From Rodentibacter haemolyticus (lineage in GTDB: Bacteria > Pseudomonadota > Gammaproteobacteria > Enterobacterales > Pasteurellaceae), in assembly GCF_015356115.1 (NCBI RefSeq), contig NZ_CP063056.1, forward strand, positions 992,001 through 1,056,000: a stretch of 64,000 nucleotides of DNA, given 5' to 3'. The notes beneath the pieces are model-generated. The model was given only the letters and a program-made list of their open reading frames with translations, was not told where the DNA came from and made no database searches. The position numbers were made by a program, and so were the translations under genes. This document shows positions 1 through 9,814 of the stretch, piece by piece (positions within the stretch are counted from its first letter, which is position 1; every line of letters starts with the position of its first letter).

Positions 1-441
1 AACCAAGGCATCATTATAGCCGGCATAAGCCGTGCGATATAAACGCACGACATAATCAGGATACCAACCGGAGTGGCGGATTTTCCGTCCGAATACTTCG
101 CTAACGCGTGGTAGTTCATACACGGTATTTTCGGTGTTTTTTTGTATTGCCAGCTGAATGGATTCACGTAATTCGGGAGTAATTCGTTCATCGGCATCAA
201 GCCAAAGCACATAATCGCTTGTTACGTATTGTTGGGCAAGTTGGCGTTGTTTACCGAATCCCGGCCAATCTGTATTTTCGTAAAATTTTGCACCATAGCT
301 TAACGCAATTGTTTTCGTGTTATCCGTGCTGCCGGAATCTAAAATCACGATTTCATCCACCCAGTCTTTTACGGTTTCAAGACATTTTGACAAATCTTTT
401 CCTTCGTCTTTTACAATCATTGCAACGCTAATTGTTGGCAT
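1..441 (-). CDS. lgtF: Family 2 glycosyltransferase, LOS inner-core type (partial, C-terminus outside window)
   Basis: The visible 147 N-terminal residues read MPTISVAMIVKDEGKDL and continue with a nucleotide-binding segment (ILDSGSTDNT) and the metal/donor site WLDADERI, the fold of GT-A family 2 enzymes. Closest named relatives are LgtF/WaaE-type transferases that add glucose to heptose I of the lipooligosaccharide core at the cytoplasmic face of the inner membrane. It is divergent from waaA, the same arrangement as in Haemophilus influenzae, which supports the assignment. The gene runs off the left edge, so the acceptor-specific C-terminal half cannot be judged. Function is inferred from family and neighbourhood. 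Confidence 0.8.
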   Translation of the reverse strand, partial: MPTISVAMIVKDEGKDLSKCLETVKDWVDEIVILDSGSTDNTKTIALSYGAKFYENTDWPGFGKQRQLAQQYVTSDYVLWLDADERITPELRESIQLAIQKNTENTVYELPRVSEVFGRKIRHSGWYPDYVVRLYRTAYAGYNDALV

Positions 442-502
442 CTTTTTATCCCTTTTTTGATATACTAGCCGAAATTTTTCTGAGTATAACCGAATTTCAT
501 TT

Positions 503-1786
503 ATGTGGCGTTTTTTTTATACCGGCTTGATGTACCTGATTCAGCCATTGGTACTGTTTTTTATGTGGATACGTGGATTTAAAGCTCCGAATTATCGTAA
601 AAGACTGGGCGAGCGTTATGGCTACTATAAGGATTTAACTCGTCCTTCTCCTTATGGAATTGTGGTTCACGCCGCTTCGGTGGGGGAGGTGATCGCTGCC
701 ACACCGTTAGTACGCCGTATTCAACAAAATTATCCTCATTTATCGATAACCTTCACTACGGTAACGCCAACCGGATCAGATCGTGTGAAAGCCGCTTTCG
801 GTGATAGCGTGACCCATTGTTATTTGCCTTATGATCTCCCTGATGCAATTAATCGTTTTATTGATTTTATTCAGCCCAAACTTTGCATTGTGATTGAAAC
901 GGAGCTTTGGCCGAATTTGATTCATCAACTTCATCGCCGTAATGTGCCGTTTATCGTAGCAAATGCACGTTTGTCGGCGCGTTCGGCAAAAAGGTACGGA
1001 AAAGTGCGGTCGAGTTTACAAACAATGTGGTCGCAAATCAGTTTGATTGCGCCACAAGATCAAATTAGCGGAAAACGTTTTTTAACACTGGGCTATCCTG
1101 AGTCAAAGCTTAAACTTACCGGTAATATTAAATACGATTTAACCATTAATGCGGAGTTGCTTGAGCAAATTCGGGTTTTGCATGAGCAATGGGTTCAACA
1201 ACGTCACATTTGGATTGCCGCCAGCACGCATGAAGGTGAAGAAGAAATTATTTTGCAGGCGCATCGGCAACTTTTAAAGAAATATCCCGATTTGCTTTTG
1301 TTACTTGTTCCGCGTCATCCGGAGCGTTTTAATTCCGTTGCCGATTTAATTGAAAAAGAAAAATTTCAATTTATCCGCCGTACTTCCGGAGAGCTGCCGA
1401 TTGCCGATACGCAGGTAATTTTAGGTGATTCAATGGGGGAGCTGATGTTGCTATATGGTATTTCCGATATTGCCTTTGTGGGCGGAAGTCTTGTTAAACA
1501 AGGGGGACATAATCCTCTTGAACCTTTAGCATTTAAAATCCCTGTTATCACCGGTAAACATACTTTTAATTTTCCTGAAGTGTTTAGAATGTTGTTAGAA
1601 GTGCAGGGAGTGCTTGAGGTGAGTTCTACGGCAGGCGGTTTGGAACGCGCGGTCGAAGCATTACTTAATTCGCCGGAAGGGCGTAAACGTTTCGGTAATG
1701 CCGGTTATGAAGTCTTAATTGAAAATCGTGGGGCGTTGCAACGTTTATTAAATTTATTAAAGCCTTATTTGGAGCGCAATGTATGA
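503..1786 (+). CDS. waaA: 3-deoxy-D-manno-octulosonic acid (Kdo) transferase
   Basis: 427 residues, normal for WaaA. It transfers Kdo from CMP-Kdo to lipid IVA on the inner face of the cytoplasmic membrane. An N-terminal membrane anchor covers about residues 3-23, followed by the GT-B N-domain with the family signature HAASVGEV, whose Glu62 lies at the expected catalytic-base position. The C-domain carries FVGGSLVKQGGHNPLEP, the sugar-nucleotide binding loop. In Haemophilus the enzyme adds a single Kdo that is then phosphorylated; whether this one is monofunctional cannot be read from sequence. The stop overlaps the start of coaD by 4 bp, so the two are translationally coupled. One uptake signal lies inside the gene near 1011. 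Confidence 0.96.
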   Translation: MWRFFYTGLMYLIQPLVLFFMWIRGFKAPNYRKRLGERYGYYKDLTRPSPYGIVVHAASVGEVIAATPLVRRIQQNYPHLSITFTTVTPTGSDRVKAAFGDSVTHCYLPYDLPDAINRFIDFIQPKLCIVIETELWPNLIHQLHRRNVPFIVANARLSARSAKRYGKVRSSLQTMWSQISLIAPQDQISGKRFLTLGYPESKLKLTGNIKYDLTINAELLEQIRVLHEQWVQQRHIWIAASTHEGEEEIILQAHRQLLKKYPDLLLLLVPRHPERFNSVADLIEKEKFQFIRRTSGELPIADTQVILGDSMGELMLLYGISDIAFVGGSLVKQGGHNPLEPLAFKIPVITGKHTFNFPEVFRMLLEVQGVLEVSSTAGGLERAVEALLNSPEGRKRFGNAGYEVLIENRGALQRLLNLLKPYLERNV

Positions 1787-2253
1787 CAACAGTGATTTAT
1801 CCCGGTACTTTTGATCCTATAACGAACGGACATTTAGACATCATCAAACGAAGTGCGGTCATTTTTCCAAAAGTTTTGGTCGCCGTGGCAAATAGCCCAA
1901 GTAAGAGCCCATTGTTTTCTTTGGAAGAACGCGTAGAACTTGTGCGTCAATCCGTTTATCCGCTGTCGAATGTGGAAGTGTTCGGGTTTTCTGATTTATT
2001 GGCAAAAGTGATTACGGAGCGTCAGATTTCCGCCATAATTCGTGGTGTGCGCACAACGACGGATTTTGAATATGAACTTCAGCTTGCCGCACTCAATCGT
2101 TTATTAACAAATGGCGTAGAAAGTTTATTTTTTCCTCCGGCTGAAAAGTGGGCGTTTGTCTCATCCACTATTGTGCGGGAAATTTATTTACACGGCGGGG
2201 ATGTGGCGGAACTTGTGCCTGAACCCGTTTTTCAAGCTTTGCAAGCGAAATGA
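1783..2253 (+). CDS. coaD: Phosphopantetheine adenylyltransferase
   Basis: 156 residues, typical length. It catalyses the penultimate step of coenzyme A synthesis, 4'-phosphopantetheine plus ATP to dephospho-CoA. The nucleotidyltransferase signature is clear: YPGTFDPITNGHLD near the N-terminus (TxGH-type motif, His18) and the second ATP-binding motif VSSTIVRE near residue 130. It overlaps waaA upstream and the lipoprotein gene downstream by 4 bp each, forming a tight three-gene unit. The gene carries an uptake signal at 1852-1860 within codons for RSAV. Confidence 0.97.
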   Translation: MTTVIYPGTFDPITNGHLDIIKRSAVIFPKVLVAVANSPSKSPLFSLEERVELVRQSVYPLSNVEVFGFSDLLAKVITERQISAIIRGVRTTTDFEYELQLAALNRLLTNGVESLFFPPAEKWAFVSSTIVREIYLHGGDVAELVPEPVFQALQAK

Positions 2254-2459
2254 AAACATTAATTTTTTTGACCGCACTTTTTGCCTTATCCGGCTGTGGC
2301 ACGGTGGTGAAATTGCTCTCTCCTTCAGAAAAGTACACCGCTTATGCCGGCGCTGCTTACGATTTAGAAATGGCGCAGCAATGGGGCTTGCCGATTTTGG
2401 ATTTACCCTTATCTTTTCTGTTGGATACGGTTTTGTTGCCCTATGCATGGGCGCAGTAA
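2250..2459 (+). CDS. Small YceK/YidQ-like lipoprotein
   Basis: 69 residues. The N-terminus is a lipoprotein signal (MKTLIFLTALFALSGC) with lipobox LSGC, so the mature protein starts at Cys16 and is probably anchored in the outer membrane. The remainder (YAGAAYDLEM...WGLPILDLPLSFLLDTVLLPY) matches the pattern of YceK/DUF1375 lipoproteins: a YxGxxxD segment followed by a hydrophobic DLPxSxxxDTxxLP segment. The start ATG overlaps the coaD stop (ATGA), so it is the last gene of the waaA-coaD unit. The same small gene follows coaD in H. influenzae. No biochemical function is known. Confidence 0.85.
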   Translation: MKTLIFLTALFALSGCGTVVKLLSPSEKYTAYAGAAYDLEMAQQWGLPILDLPLSFLLDTVLLPYAWAQ

Positions 2460-2598
2460 TGTGTTATTTCGATAGCGGAATCATTTATCATTCGCACATC
2501 TTGCCCTTTTGTGTGTAAAGCTGCGTTTTATATCCTATGTTTTAACAGTTATTACAATAAAAAACGGTATTATTTAGCCGTCTCCAATATTTCTTGGA

Positions 2599-2688
2599 GT
2601 AGGGTGTCGTTAGGCAAAGCCGTAACGCACCGTTTTATCATTAAATCTTGTTGTTGGTGCGTTACCGCTTTGCCTAACGATATCCTAC
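2599..2688. repeat. ~90-bp palindromic intergenic repeat, copy 1
   Basis: Outer arms GTAGGGTGTCGTTAGGCAAA (left) and the complement of GCTTTGCCTAACGATATCCTAC (right) match at about 20 of 22 positions. Inner arms CGTAACGCACC/GGTGCGTTACC continue the stem, with an AT-rich loop containing ATCATTAAA. Related copies lie at 39235-39320 and 44147-44233, with a degenerate one near 27514. It sits between the yceK-like gene and rep and has no coding potential. Confidence 0.8.
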
Positions 2689-2717
2689 AAATACCGTAAA
2701 AACGTTCACTTATTATT

Positions 2718-4730
2718 ATGAAACTTAATTCTCAACAACAACAAGCCGTGGAATATGTGACCGGCCCTTGCCTTGTACTGGCAGGGGCAGGTTCCGGCAA
2801 AACACGTGTGATTATTAATAAAATCGCATATTTGATCGCAAAGCGCGGTTATTCTCCACGACAAATTGCCGCCGTTACCTTCACCAACAAAGCAGCCCGA
2901 GAAATGAAAGAACGTGTGGCACATTCTATCGGCAAAGAACAATCCAAAGGATTGATGGTATCCACTTTCCATACTCTTGGTTTTGATATTATCAAACGAG
3001 AATATAAAGCCCTTGGCTTTAAAGCGAATATGACCTTGTTTGATGAACATGATCAGCTTGCTTTATTAAAGGAGCTCACCGCAGATGTGTTGAAAGAAGA
3101 TAAAGATTTACTGCGTGAACTGATTTCTGCAATCTCCAACTGGAAAAATGATCTCATTTCACCACAGCAAGCCTTTGTCTTAGCACGTGATGCAAAGTAT
3201 CAAACTTTCGCTCAATGTTACGAGCGTTATGCCGTGCAAATTCGAGCCTATAATGCGTTAGATTTTGACGATTTGATTATGCTGCCGACTTTATTGTTTA
3301 AGCAAAATGAAGAAGTGCGGTCAAAATGGCAAGCGAAAATTCGTTATCTGCTGGTTGATGAATATCAAGACACCAACACCAGTCAATATGAATTGATTAA
3401 ATTGTTGGTGGGGGAGCGTGTTTGTTTTACCGTGGTGGGTGATGATGATCAATCCATTTATTCGTGGCGTGGCGCGCGCCCGGAAAATATGGTGCGTTTA
3501 CGTGATGATTTCCCACGCTTACAAGTTATTAAATTGGAGCAAAATTACCGCTCCACTCAACGGATTTTGCATTGTGCCAATATTCTTATCGACAATAATG
3601 AGCACGTATTTGATAAAAAACTTTTCTCTACTATCGGCGAAGGAGAAAAATTGCTCGTGATCGAGGCGAAAAATGAAGAACACGAAGCGGAACGTATTGT
3701 TGCGGAACTTGTTGCACACCGTTTTAGCCGAAAAACCAAATATAAAGATTACGCCATTTTATACCGTGGAAATCACCAATCCCGTTTGTTGGAAAAAGTG
3801 TTAATGCAAAATCGCATTCCATATAAAATTTCCGGCGGCACGTCTTTTTTCTCCCGAACTGAAATCAAGGATATGATGGCGTATTTGCGTTTGGTGGTAA
3901 ATCAAGATGATGATGCGGCATTTTTACGTATTGTAAACACGCCAAAACGGGAAATCGGAATGGCAACCTTACAAAAACTTGGTGAATTGGCGCAAGAAAA
4001 ACATATTAGTTTGTTTGATGCTATTTTTGAATTTGAACTCATTCAGCGTATCACCCCAAAAGCCTATGACGCATTGCAAAAATTCGGACGATGGATTGTG
4101 GAATTGAATGATGAAGTACAACGCTCTGCTCCGGAACGTGCCGTGCGTGCTATGTTGGCGGCAATTCACTATGAAGAATATTTATATGAATACGCCACCA
4201 CTCCGAAAGCGGCTGAAATGCAAAGTAAAAATGTGGCGACATTGTTTGATTGGGTGGCGGATATGTTGAAAGGGAACGAAACGGACGAGCCGATGACCTT
4301 AAGCCAAGTGGTGGCAAGATTGACACTGCGGGATATGCTTGAGCGAGGCGAAGATGAAGAAAGTACAGATCAGGTTCAATTAATGACCTTACACGCTTCT
4401 AAAGGGTTAGAATTTCCCTATGTGTATCTTATCGGTATGGAAGAGGGTATTTTGCCGCATCAAACAAGTATTGACGAAGATAATGTCGAAGAGGAGCGGC
4501 GTTTAGCTTATGTGGGGATTACCCGTGCGCAAAAAGAACTGACCTTTTCATTGTGTCGTGAACGCCGTCAGTATGGCGAATTAATTCGTCCGGAACCAAG
4601 CCGTTTCTTGGCAGAACTGCCGAATGATGATGTGTTGTGGGAACGTGATAAACCGAAACTCACCACCGTACAGAAGCAGCAACAAACCCAAAGTCAGTTA
4701 GATCGTTTACGTGATATTTTAAAGGGGTAG
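2718..4730 (+). CDS. rep: ATP-dependent DNA helicase Rep (UvrD/Rep family)
   Basis: 670 residues, the length of E. coli Rep. It is a 3'-5' superfamily 1 helicase that helps replication forks pass protein blocks. Motifs appear in order: Walker A GAGSGKT (residues 23-29), VTFTNKAAREM (Ia), DEYQDTN (II), GDDDQSIYSWRGA (III), QNYRST (IV), LMTLHASKGLEF (V) and RRLAYVGITRAQ (VI). The short C-terminal tail after motif VI favours Rep over UvrD, which usually has a longer tail. It is transcribed alone, with a paired-uptake-signal terminator 8 bp after the stop. Confidence 0.96.
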   Translation: MKLNSQQQQAVEYVTGPCLVLAGAGSGKTRVIINKIAYLIAKRGYSPRQIAAVTFTNKAAREMKERVAHSIGKEQSKGLMVSTFHTLGFDIIKREYKALGFKANMTLFDEHDQLALLKELTADVLKEDKDLLRELISAISNWKNDLISPQQAFVLARDAKYQTFAQCYERYAVQIRAYNALDFDDLIMLPTLLFKQNEEVRSKWQAKIRYLLVDEYQDTNTSQYELIKLLVGERVCFTVVGDDDQSIYSWRGARPENMVRLRDDFPRLQVIKLEQNYRSTQRILHCANILIDNNEHVFDKKLFSTIGEGEKLLVIEAKNEEHEAERIVAELVAHRFSRKTKYKDYAILYRGNHQSRLLEKVLMQNRIPYKISGGTSFFSRTEIKDMMAYLRLVVNQDDDAAFLRIVNTPKREIGMATLQKLGELAQEKHISLFDAIFEFELIQRITPKAYDALQKFGRWIVELNDEVQRSAPERAVRAMLAAIHYEEYLYEYATTPKAAEMQSKNVATLFDWVADMLKGNETDEPMTLSQVVARLTLRDMLERGEDEESTDQVQLMTLHASKGLEFPYVYLIGMEEGILPHQTSIDEDNVEEERRLAYVGITRAQKELTFSLCRERRQYGELIRPEPSRFLAELPNDDVLWERDKPKLTTVQKQQQTQSQLDRLRDILKG

Positions 4731-4737
4731 AAGCGTT

Positions 4738-4768
4738 AAAAGTGCGGTCAAAAATGACCGCACTTTTT
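4738..4768 (+). terminator. Paired uptake-signal hairpin terminator of rep
   Basis: AAAAGTGCGGTCA, a short AAA loop, then TGACCGCACTTTTT: two inverted copies of the uptake signal form a strong stem followed by a T run directly after rep. Confidence 0.9.
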
Positions 4769-5022
4769 GATATTATGCGTGACTATATGGCAAACCGAAC
4801 CGGACAATTCATCATTTCTCCGATTTTTTAATGCAAGCTACTTCCTTTCGGTTGATGTTCTCCCGTTCCCAATAAATAACGACTATCTATCCAAAGTCCG
4901 GTAAATATTCAGATAAATGTAGAACGACACCAAGCATTAACGTCTTGTTATTGTTTACTATACTTACTGATTTTATTTCATTTTTTATCACGGCAAAGAT
5001 ATCAATTCATTCAAAATAATTT

Positions 5023-5095
5023 TGAGAGATCTATCACAAAATTAAAACTTCATTATTGTTTTCTTTTTGGAGTATTGCAACATTCAGCCGATAAT
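5023..5095 (+). promoter_or_regulatory. CRP-like site and putative sialidase promoter
   Basis: TGAGA-GATCTA-TCACA at 5023-5038 fits the CRP consensus TGTGA-N6-TCACA in 9 of 10 positions. Downstream, TTGGAG (5067-5072) and GATAAT (5090-5095) are spaced by 17 bp; a start near 5102 would put the CRP centre near -71. The same core occurs upstream of nanM at the same relative distance. The rest of the 413-bp gap between rep and the sialidase gene (4769-5022) holds nothing else that I recognise. The promoter is predicted, not shown. Confidence 0.55.
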
Positions 5096-5143
5096 AATTT
5101 TGGTTTCTTTTTAACCATTTTATGTTACGTAAGGAGCAACTCT

Positions 5144-8100
5144 ATGAAAAAGTCAACATTTTTCAAAAAAACCGCATTATCTCTTCTAATTTCTTCTGCG
5201 ATTTTTACCGTAAATCCTGTCGAGGCGGTACATTCAACCGGTATTTTAGATTTCTCGAGTTTGGAAAATTTTGATAGACCTATTGATGTAACTCAGCAAT
5301 TTAGAGACAAAGGAGTGTTTGGTTTAGGATCCGGTACGGTGACATTTCGCGTAAAACCTAATGGCGGCTTTAATAATTTATTAGGGGTCAGCGATCCGAC
5401 ATCTAATGTACGTTATGCCTCTTTTTATGTGAATACCAAAGGCAATAAAGTACAATATGGGGTGGAATTACGAACCGATACCAATACACGCTTAATTCCA
5501 AATAATGAATTGGTTACACCGGAATTGCCGATTACCAATGAATTCAGAACTGTTACCTACGCTTTTGATAAAGTCAATCAAACCATCAAAATTTATGTCG
5601 ATGGTCAATTACAAAAAAGTACCAATCAATCCAAATTTTTTGAAGATATTTCAGGTTTAACAACGGCAACATTAGGCTCACTGACGCGTGCAAGCTATCC
5701 TGCCAATAATTTCTCAGGCTCGATTTATCATGCGGGAGCAACCGATGATGTATTATCCGATGAAGCGGTGGCTCGCTTGCATTCGGATATTGTCGAGCGT
5801 CAAAGAGTTGATATTCAGAAAAATGCAGAAAAACTCGCTTTTTTACATGAAAAACGAACCAATATGGGAGCGTTTATGAGTGAAAAAGAAGAATTATTTA
5901 AACCCGGGCAAGGCGGAGCAAGAAGTTATCGTATTCCCGGTTTATTTACCACTAAAGATGGCGTGGTCATCGCAGCGATTGATAAACGGAACCAACACGC
6001 CAGTGACTGGGGAAATATTGATTTAGCTATTCGCCGTAGTTTAGATGGCGGTATAACTTGGCAAGAAGATCAAGTTGTAATGGATTTGGCGACCCAGCCT
6101 TATACTCCGCTCGGTGAGGCTGACTCCGCTTTAGTCATTGACGGAGTGATGACTCAAGATAAAAAGAGCGGTCGAATTTTTATGATGTTTGATATGTTCC
6201 CGGAATCAAAAGCTTTATTTGGAATGTTTAATAATTCGCAAGCAAGTTATGAATCTGAAGGTACCGGGCATATTAAAGTCAATGGTAAATGGTATCGAAT
6301 GCTAACCGATGTCAATGGAGCAAGATATACTGTGCGTGAAGGCGGTATCATTCATAACGCAGCCGGAGAAGCCTTAGATTATCGCGTCGTAGTGGAAGGT
6401 GATGCTACACGTTCATTTAAAGATCTCGGTGATATTATTAAAATCAGTACCAATGAACGGCAGGGTAATATTTTTCTACGTTCCAAACGAACGGGTAACG
6501 ATAGTGGTCCGTTCAACGCTCACTACACCAGTTATTTATGGATGACTTATAGCGATGATAACGGTAAAACTTGGGCGAATCCTGTTGATATTACAACCCA
6601 AGTTAAAGCAGATTGGATGCGTTTTCTTGGAACAGGGCCGGGAACGGGGATTCAACTGAAAAATGGTAATCTTATGATTCCTGTTTATTATACTAACCGT
6701 CAGAACAAACAATCCGCAGCCGTGATTATCAGTTCCGATGGCGGTAAAACCTGGCAACGTGGCGAATCTCCTAATGATGCTTACTTTGATGAAATGGGTG
6801 GATCTCGCTATATTGATAGTAACCAACAAGAGATCACCGAATCGCAAGTTGTTGAAATGAACAACGGTGATATTAAGATGTTCTCTCGTAACCGTACAGG
6901 CGCTGTGATTATTTCTACCAGTCATGACGGGGGGATGACTTGGGATAAAAGTGCTCGTTTAAGAGAGGCTGCTTTGCTTGATCCTTATTCGCAAATGTCC
7001 GTTATCCATTATTCCAAACTTATTGATGGTAAAGAGTATTTGGTATTTGCAAACCCACACGCAAGTACACGTAGAAACGGGCGGGCTTGGTTGGGTGAAG
7101 TTCAGCCGGACGGTTCGATTGAATGGAAATATCATACCACGATTGATGAAGGTACTTATGCTTATAATAGTTTAACTGAATTACCAAATGGCGATATCGG
7201 TTTGTTATATGAACAGGTTCAAGGTGAAAACGCAAAATTTGTCCGATTTAACCTTCAAGAACTGTTTTGGAAAAGTAATATGATTTACCGAGACAGCCGC
7301 AATACCTCAAACCCAAATGTTTCACTCAACAGTATTGAGGAAGAAACTTATTACAAAATTGGTGATGGTGAAATGGTTAAAGTGGGGGAGGGGATCAATC
7401 CCGCTCATTTAGAGGTTCGTGAAGGCATTGCCACACTCAATCAACAAGCCAATGCGGCCGGTGAAAAACAGGCTTATGCTTCCGTCTTGGTGAAAGAAAA
7501 CGGTACTTTACGGTTAGCAGATAACGAGCAACTTGATCTTAGCAAAATCAATCTTGAAAAAGGAACTCTCGATTTATACGGCCGTGATCTTACCGTTGCC
7601 CCACAGGCAAATACTGAAGAGCAAGGATTACGTTCACCGATTATTACGGGAAATATTGTTAATCAGGCTGCAACCGCTGCAACCTTTACTTATAAGCTTA
7701 ATGGTGAACACCGTATTGTAGGAAAAGTGGGGAATAATCAGGGGGAGCTTAATTTAAATTATCAACCGACAGAAGCTCAAAGTACGTTAATCTTGGAAGG
7801 AAATAGCCGACTTAATCAAATTGAAGTGAAAAAAGGTCGCTTAGTTTATGCCGATCATCAACATCAGGCGAAACAGATCCATTTAGCCTCTGACAGCCAA
7901 GTGAGTTTACAAAATAATGCCGTATTAAATACGCAAAAAATTTCCTTAGCGGAAAATGCAATACTTTCTATTGAATCGGATCAAATGGTACAACTCAATA
8001 CGAATACGGAAGGTGAAGGGCATTTGATTAAAACGGGTAATGGTTATGCCAAAGTCAGCGGTGAATTAAACCACACAGGAAAAACGCAAGTTACCGGCGG

Positions 8101-9760
8101 TATTTTTGAGTTAAATGGCAATATTCACCAAAGTGCGGTCAGTTTTTCAGGTAATTCTGTTCTAACAGGGCAGGGTGGGATAGGCGGAACATTAACGTTA
8201 TCACAAGGTAGTCGTGTTCAACCGACCCTGTACGTTGCGAGCCCACAAGAATTTAATGGTAATCGATTAACGCTTAATCATTTGAATAACCAAGGGGGGA
8301 GCTTTATATTGACGGTGAATAATGATAGTGAACAAATTAAGAATTGGCGGCACGATCAAGTATTAATTAAAGGTAAGTTAGAAAGCGATCAACCTATTCC
8401 TGTGGATATTCAATTATTAAATACCCACTTAGGTAATTCCGATAGTAACAATAACGGGCGTTATGATGCCGATGAGGGTATTTCGCTTATCCAAGTTAAA
8501 GATCCTAACGGGTTACAAAAATTGGCATTACGTCGGGTTCTTAGCCTAGAACGGAGTGCGGGTTTACACCCGTTGACGCTTGTTAGTGTTGAAGCAGGCA
8601 TGTCAGCGGCCGCAGATAACCAAATGAGTGAAACGGCTAATTCTGATTTTACCGATTTCCGCTTACAAAATATGATGATTGATGAAACTGGTCAACCGTT
8701 AGAGCCCGTGATTAGAAAACCTAAACCTGTTGAGCCAACCCCACCTGTGGTAGAGAAACCTATTCAATCGGCTGAAGCAACACCACCAGTGGTGGAAAAA
8801 CCTGTTGAGCCTATTGAACAGGAACCTTCTTCAACAAAACCAAGCCGACCTGCCGTGTTAGCCCAAGTCCCTTCTTATATTGTGTCTAACACTGCACTTT
8901 ATCATCAAGGTAATCTCATTCAGGGAATGTTCCAAGATAATCTTGATTTAAAACACAAGCACGGGCTTTATGTTATTCAATCCCATACCAAACACCGTTA
9001 TCACAATGATCTCGGCTTTACAAATTATGGATATCATTATAAGTCTTCCCAAAATACCACGTTATTAGGCGGTTATGTTTCTCTCGACGAGCATAGCGAA
9101 CTGCATTCCGCACTTGCCTTTAGCAAGCAAAATGTTGAACCGCAAGCGGCGGACGGATACAGCAAAGCCAAATATAAAACGGTTTCTGCATTAGCTGCTT
9201 TAAATAATCGTTGGGATAATTGGTTATTTAAAGTTGGAGCAGGCTATCATCATCACCGTGGGGATATTTCTACTGCCCAACAAAAAGAGATAAGCTCCGT
9301 TAAAGCATATCAATTCCAGTTATTCGGACAATTGGGTTATGATATTCCATTTGGAAAATTCAGCTTCACCCCAACAACAGCTTTGAGTTATCAATATCTG
9401 CATAATAATGTGAAAGATAGAGAAAACGGTTGGAAAATTGATAGTCAAAACTACCGTGTATTTACCCAGCAACTGGGGACATATTTGAATTGGAAAGGGG
9501 AAAAATTAGCCTTAAAAGCAGGGGTATTCTATGAATATAACCATAGCAATAATCCGAAATTAATTATTGCCCCAACAGTCAATCAAAGTGAAACCTTTGC
9601 GATAAGTAAATTGGGAAATGCTATGCTTTATAAGGTGGCGGCAACAGTGAATGTTACATCAAATTTAACCTTTGGCTTACAAGTCAGTTATCGCCAAGCG
9701 TTATCCCAAGCTAAGCTAAAACAAACCAATGTTTTAGGAAAATTGGAATATCGATTCTGA
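5144..9760 (+). CDS. Sialidase autotransporter (NanB-like, type Va secretion)
   Basis: 1538 residues from the ATG at 5144, chosen because AAGGAG precedes it and a clean signal peptide (residues 1-28, MKKSTFFKKTALSLL...VEA) follows; an upstream in-frame ATG at 5075 has neither. A lamin-G/CBM40-like lectin domain covers about 30-235. The sialidase propeller follows with the arginine motif YRIP (262-265) and four Asp boxes: SLDGGITW (299), SDDNGKTW (470), SSDGGKTW (530), SHDGGMTW (593). After about residue 750 comes a beta-helical passenger region, then a Pro-rich linker (about 1189-1236, repeats of TPPVVEKP) and a C-terminal ~300-residue beta-barrel ending LEYRF. It should cleave terminal sialic acid from host glycans at the cell surface. 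Known Pasteurella NanB is similar in plan but, as I recall it, shorter. Confidence 0.93.
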   Translation: MKKSTFFKKTALSLLISSAIFTVNPVEAVHSTGILDFSSLENFDRPIDVTQQFRDKGVFGLGSGTVTFRVKPNGGFNNLLGVSDPTSNVRYASFYVNTKGNKVQYGVELRTDTNTRLIPNNELVTPELPITNEFRTVTYAFDKVNQTIKIYVDGQLQKSTNQSKFFEDISGLTTATLGSLTRASYPANNFSGSIYHAGATDDVLSDEAVARLHSDIVERQRVDIQKNAEKLAFLHEKRTNMGAFMSEKEELFKPGQGGARSYRIPGLFTTKDGVVIAAIDKRNQHASDWGNIDLAIRRSLDGGITWQEDQVVMDLATQPYTPLGEADSALVIDGVMTQDKKSGRIFMMFDMFPESKALFGMFNNSQASYESEGTGHIKVNGKWYRMLTDVNGARYTVREGGIIHNAAGEALDYRVVVEGDATRSFKDLGDIIKISTNERQGNIFLRSKRTGNDSGPFNAHYTSYLWMTYSDDNGKTWANPVDITTQVKADWMRFLGTGPGTGIQLKNGNLMIPVYYTNRQNKQSAAVIISSDGGKTWQRGESPNDAYFDEMGGSRYIDSNQQEITESQVVEMNNGDIKMFSRNRTGAVIISTSHDGGMTWDKSARLREAALLDPYSQMSVIHYSKLIDGKEYLVFANPHASTRRNGRAWLGEVQPDGSIEWKYHTTIDEGTYAYNSLTELPNGDIGLLYEQVQGENAKFVRFNLQELFWKSNMIYRDSRNTSNPNVSLNSIEEETYYKIGDGEMVKVGEGINPAHLEVREGIATLNQQANAAGEKQAYASVLVKENGTLRLADNEQLDLSKINLEKGTLDLYGRDLTVAPQANTEEQGLRSPIITGNIVNQAATAATFTYKLNGEHRIVGKVGNNQGELNLNYQPTEAQSTLILEGNSRLNQIEVKKGRLVYADHQHQAKQIHLASDSQVSLQNNAVLNTQKISLAENAILSIESDQMVQLNTNTEGEGHLIKTGNGYAKVSGELNHTGKTQVTGGIFELNGNIHQSAVSFSGNSVLTGQGGIGGTLTLSQGSRVQPTLYVASPQEFNGNRLTLNHLNNQGGSFILTVNNDSEQIKNWRHDQVLIKGKLESDQPIPVDIQLLNTHLGNSDSNNNGRYDADEGISLIQVKDPNGLQKLALRRVLSLERSAGLHPLTLVSVEAGMSAAADNQMSETANSDFTDFRLQNMMIDETGQPLEPVIRKPKPVEPTPPVVEKPIQSAEATPPVVEKPVEPIEQEPSSTKPSRPAVLAQVPSYIVSNTALYHQGNLIQGMFQDNLDLKHKHGLYVIQSHTKHRYHNDLGFTNYGYHYKSSQNTTLLGGYVSLDEHSELHSALAFSKQNVEPQAADGYSKAKYKTVSALAALNNRWDNWLFKVGAGYHHHRGDISTAQQKEISSVKAYQFQLFGQLGYDIPFGKFSFTPTTALSYQYLHNNVKDRENGWKIDSQNYRVFTQQLGTYLNWKGEKLALKAGVFYEYNHSNNPKLIIAPTVNQSETFAISKLGNAMLYKVAATVNVTSNLTFGLQVSYRQALSQAKLKQTNVLGKLEYRF

Positions 9761-9785
9761 TTCCCCCTTATCGCTCACTAAAACA

Positions 9786-9814
9786 AAACCACCCTGATTA
9801 GGGTGGTTTAATTT
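9786..9814 (+). terminator. Terminator after sialidase gene
   Basis: Perfect 10-bp stem AAACCACCCT/AGGGTGGTTT with GATT loop, followed by AATTTT, 26 bp after the sialidase stop. Confidence 0.9.

Noticed and set aside
2599..2688. CRISPR-like repeat
   Set aside because: Copies are dispersed singly, palindromic and without spacer arrays or cas genes.
5075..5143. Earlier in-frame start for the sialidase
   Set aside because: No ribosome binding site, and it would place 23 non-signal residues before a perfect signal peptide; the ATG at 5144 has AAGGAG upstream.
6536..6925. Minus-strand 129-codon frame within the sialidase gene
   Set aside because: Lies opposite the Asp-box region, whose coding is certain; no independent support.
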